Origin: Porticoccaceae bacterium
GTDB taxonomy: Bacteria; Pseudomonadota; Gammaproteobacteria; Pseudomonadales; Porticoccaceae
Assembly: GCA_002701765.1 (NCBI GenBank)
Contig: NZXB01000096.1
Location: forward strand, 1-7,353
Length of the DNA: 7,353 nucleotides
Direction of reading: 5' to 3'
Below, piece after piece: positions 6,112-7,353 of the stretch. Under the pieces are notes generated by a model. It was given only the letters and a program-made list of their open reading frames with translations. It had not been told where the DNA came from and did no database searches. A program made the translations under genes and the position numbers. Within the stretch, counting starts at the first letter, position 1. The number at the start of each line of letters is the position of its first letter.

Positions 6112-6708
6112 TTAATAAGGAAAACACAAATGAATTTTAGCATCCAAACTGGTTTTTAGAAGGTCAACCAGAACCTTTAGCGTAAAACCCCAAATCCTAC
6201 TCCCATTATAATCTATGTAAGGCAGACAAAAGAGCTTGTCATCAAAACTTTTTTTAAAGTAAAAATAATTTTCATTATTCATCAGATATGCGATGGGGAC
6301 TCTAAAAATTTTAGAGATTTCAGACGGCTGTGCGACTAATTCCTGCTCTCTCGACATGTATGCAACAAATGGAACCACCGTAATGTGATCCTGCATTGGA
6401 GAAGCACTTGGCAGAGTGGCTAAAAGCTCCAGTGAGCTCTCCATAAGACCAACTTCTTCCTCAGCCTCGCGGAGAGCCGTTTCCAAGAGGCTATCATCGC
6501 CCTCTTGCCACATACCTCCCGGGAAGGCGACTTCGCCCCGATGACGACTGACATTCTCAGACCGAACCGTGAGCAACAATTCTAAATTGTCATCAACGCC
6601 GCATACCACAACAAGAACGGCCGCATTCTTTGATTTTTCATCAATAATTGGTTGGGGTCTTGAAAGATGCGATCTTGCTTTTAAATTTTGCTTAAGTGTT
6701 TTGAGCAT
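6112..6708 (-). CDS. nudL: Nudix hydrolase, CoA pyrophosphatase family (NudL-like)
   Basis: 198 residues. Family enzymes split CoA and its derivatives into phosphopantetheine and 3',5'-ADP. The CoA-branch motif (UPF0035) is seen as LLLTVRS followed by HRGEVAFPGG (44-50, 56-65), and the Nudix helix as ALREAEEEVGL (78-88), with the Mg2+-binding glutamates at 81, 84 and 85. As in E. coli NudL, the G-x5-E part of the Nudix box is loose (GGMWQEGDD, 64-72). The start ATG at 6706-6708 is the only candidate: an in-frame TGA lies 33 nt upstream with no start codon between. There is no usable Shine-Dalgarno; GGGAG is about 14 nt away. A -10-like TATAAA ends 6 nt before the ATG, so the message may be leaderless. 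It is followed by yrdA 36 bp later and is head to head with the zinc-ribbon Nudix gene. Confidence 0.93.
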   Translation of the reverse strand: MLKTLKQNLKARSHLSRPQPIIDEKSKNAAVLVVVCGVDDNLELLLTVRSENVSRHRGEVAFPGGMWQEGDDSLLETALREAEEEVGLMESSLELLATLPSASPMQDHITVVPFVAYMSREQELVAQPSEISKIFRVPIAYLMNNENYFYFKKSFDDKLFCLPYIDYNGSRIWGFTLKVLVDLLKTSLDAKIHLCFPY

Positions 6709-6714
6709 TTGTGC

Positions 6715-6722
6715 TTTATAAT
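6715..6722. promoter_or_regulatory. Symmetric -10 region between the divergent Nudix genes
   Basis: The + strand has a perfect -10, TATAAT, at 6717-6722, predicting a start near 6729 and a 5' leader of about 19 nt for the rightward gene. The overlapping minus-strand TATAAA (6715-6720) would place a start at about the A of the nudL ATG. The core TTATAA is self-complementary, so both strands present a -10 here. Neither direction has a good -35 at normal spacing (rightward AAGTGT at 17 nt; leftward CTTCCT at 17 nt). Confidence 0.5.
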
Positions 6723-6737
6723 CTCCCGTGTTTTTTC

Positions 6738-6742
6738 AGGAA
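6738..6742 (+). promoter_or_regulatory. Ribosome binding site that sets the zinc-ribbon Nudix start
   Basis: AGGAA, 5 nt before the ATG at 6748. The frame is open further upstream to a TTG at 6688, but that start has no ribosome site, lies upstream of the TATAAT at 6717-6722, and would add 20 residues that the family lacks. Confidence 0.75.
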
Positions 6743-6747
6743 GCGTC

Positions 6748-7314
6748 ATGAAGTTTTGTTCAAACTGCGGTAAAGCCGTTCTTAAAGAGGTTCCCCCAGG
6801 TGACAACCGGCCTCGCTATGTCTGCAAATTCTGTCCGATGATACACTATCAGAATCCAAGAATTATTGTCGGCGTGCTTCCAACTTATGATAACAGCATC
6901 CTTCTATGCGAGAGGGACATCCAACCTCGCAAAGGTTTTTGGACTCTACCTGCAGGCTTTCTAGAAAACGGTGAATCTACCTTAGATGGAGCCATTAGGG
7001 AGTGCAAAGAAGAGTCTTTAGCTACGGTTTCTGACGCAACGCTTTATGCAATTTATGACATACCTCACATAGAGCAGGTTTACATTTTTTACCGGGCAAG
7101 AATGGAAAAACCATACTTCTCCAAAACCACCGAATCTTCCGATGTGCAACTCTTTACCGAGGAGGACATACCGTGGGAACAACTTGCATTTCCGGTAGTT
7201 GCTGAGATGCTTACCTCATTTTTCAATGACCGTAAATGCGGGCAATATGACGTGAAATACAAACAAATCAATAAGTGCTGGAAAAGACCTAAGGCCGCTC
7301 ATAACCATGCTTAA
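6748..7314 (+). CDS. Nudix hydrolase with N-terminal zinc ribbon
   Basis: 188 residues from the ATG at 6748. An N-terminal zinc ribbon has Cys4-x2-Cys7 and Cys26-x2-Cys29, followed by IHYQNP (32-37), the hallmark of a common proteobacterial Nudix family. The Nudix box runs from Gly70: Gly70, Glu76, then RECKEE (84-89), with metal-binding Glu85, Glu88 and Glu89. The box's final glycine is Leu91; I recall that this family usually lacks that glycine, so this is not a defect. FWTLPAGFLENGE (64-76), YDIPHIEQVY (103-112) and IPWEQLAFPV (141-150) are other family segments. The layout recalls NudC (NADH pyrophosphatase), but the protein is shorter and lacks NudC's own signature, so the substrate is unknown. 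A tail of about 25 residues after the core is basic and contains Cys177 and HNH near the end. It is divergent from nudL across 39 bp. Confidence 0.9.
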   Translation: MKFCSNCGKAVLKEVPPGDNRPRYVCKFCPMIHYQNPRIIVGVLPTYDNSILLCERDIQPRKGFWTLPAGFLENGESTLDGAIRECKEESLATVSDATLYAIYDIPHIEQVYIFYRARMEKPYFSKTTESSDVQLFTEEDIPWEQLAFPVVAEMLTSFFNDRKCGQYDVKYKQINKCWKRPKAAHNHA

Positions 7315-7353
7315 AACTTTCACAAGAGTTTTGGCGGTCGTCACAAAAGGAAT
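7315..7353 (+). other. Right-edge remnant, no gene called
   Basis: The 39 bp after the zinc-ribbon Nudix gene end with AAAGGAAT, which could be the ribosome site of a rightward gene starting just past the window. A 6-bp A/T-rich inverted repeat (7313-7318 and 7327-7332) is not followed by a T-run and is not a convincing terminator. Confidence 0.3.

Noticed and set aside
6688..6747. Upstream extension of the zinc-ribbon Nudix gene to a TTG at 6688, overlapping nudL
   Set aside because: The TTG has no ribosome site and precedes the TATAAT promoter element. The ATG at 6748 has AGGAA 5 nt upstream and gives the standard family start, MKFCSNCG.

Overview
This is ordinary-looking chromosomal core DNA from a gammaproteobacterium. 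The evidence is gene order as well as protein similarity. The run corB, ypjD-like, ffh, rpsP, rimM, trmD is the arrangement I know from Escherichia coli and relatives, and the proteins align by eye with the E. coli ones over nearly their full length. Base composition is moderately A+T rich and looks even across the window. I see no insertion sequence, phage gene, CRISPR array, tRNA or rRNA. I cannot name a genus; a free-living, uncultured gammaproteobacterium would fit.

Layout. Positions 1-3116 are a leftward block: ffh (signal recognition particle GTPase), then a 197 bp gap holding a candidate promoter and a leader hairpin, then the tight cluster rpsP-rimM-trmD (ribosomal protein S16, 30S maturation factor, tRNA m1G37 methyltransferase). 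trmD runs off the left edge and starts with TTG. Positions 3117-3293 are a divergent intergenic region with a 23-bp perfect palindrome resembling a Fur operator, lying inside a good sigma70-type promoter that faces right. Positions 3294-5469 are a rightward pair: a CcsA/YpjD-like membrane protein and a CorB-type CNNM/CBS membrane protein. Positions 5551-6708 are a leftward pair: a NudL-type CoA pyrophosphatase followed by a gamma carbonic anhydrase-like protein. Positions 6748-7314 are a divergent zinc-ribbon Nudix hydrolase, only 39 bp from nudL. The last 39 bp hold no callable gene.

How the genes fit together. The left block serves translation and protein targeting. The ypjD-like/corB pair is a membrane pair of uncertain purpose (a cytochrome-assembly-like fold and a probable Mg2+/divalent cation transporter), here possibly under iron control. 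The right block looks like a small nucleotide/cofactor housekeeping group (two Nudix enzymes and a gamma carbonic anhydrase-like hexapeptide protein).

I did not find a new multi-gene system. The points most worth a second look are the Fur-like palindrome over the ypjD-like promoter, a glycine where TrmD normally has its catalytic aspartate, and the very compact head-to-head Nudix promoter region with a symmetric -10 element that may make nudL leaderless.
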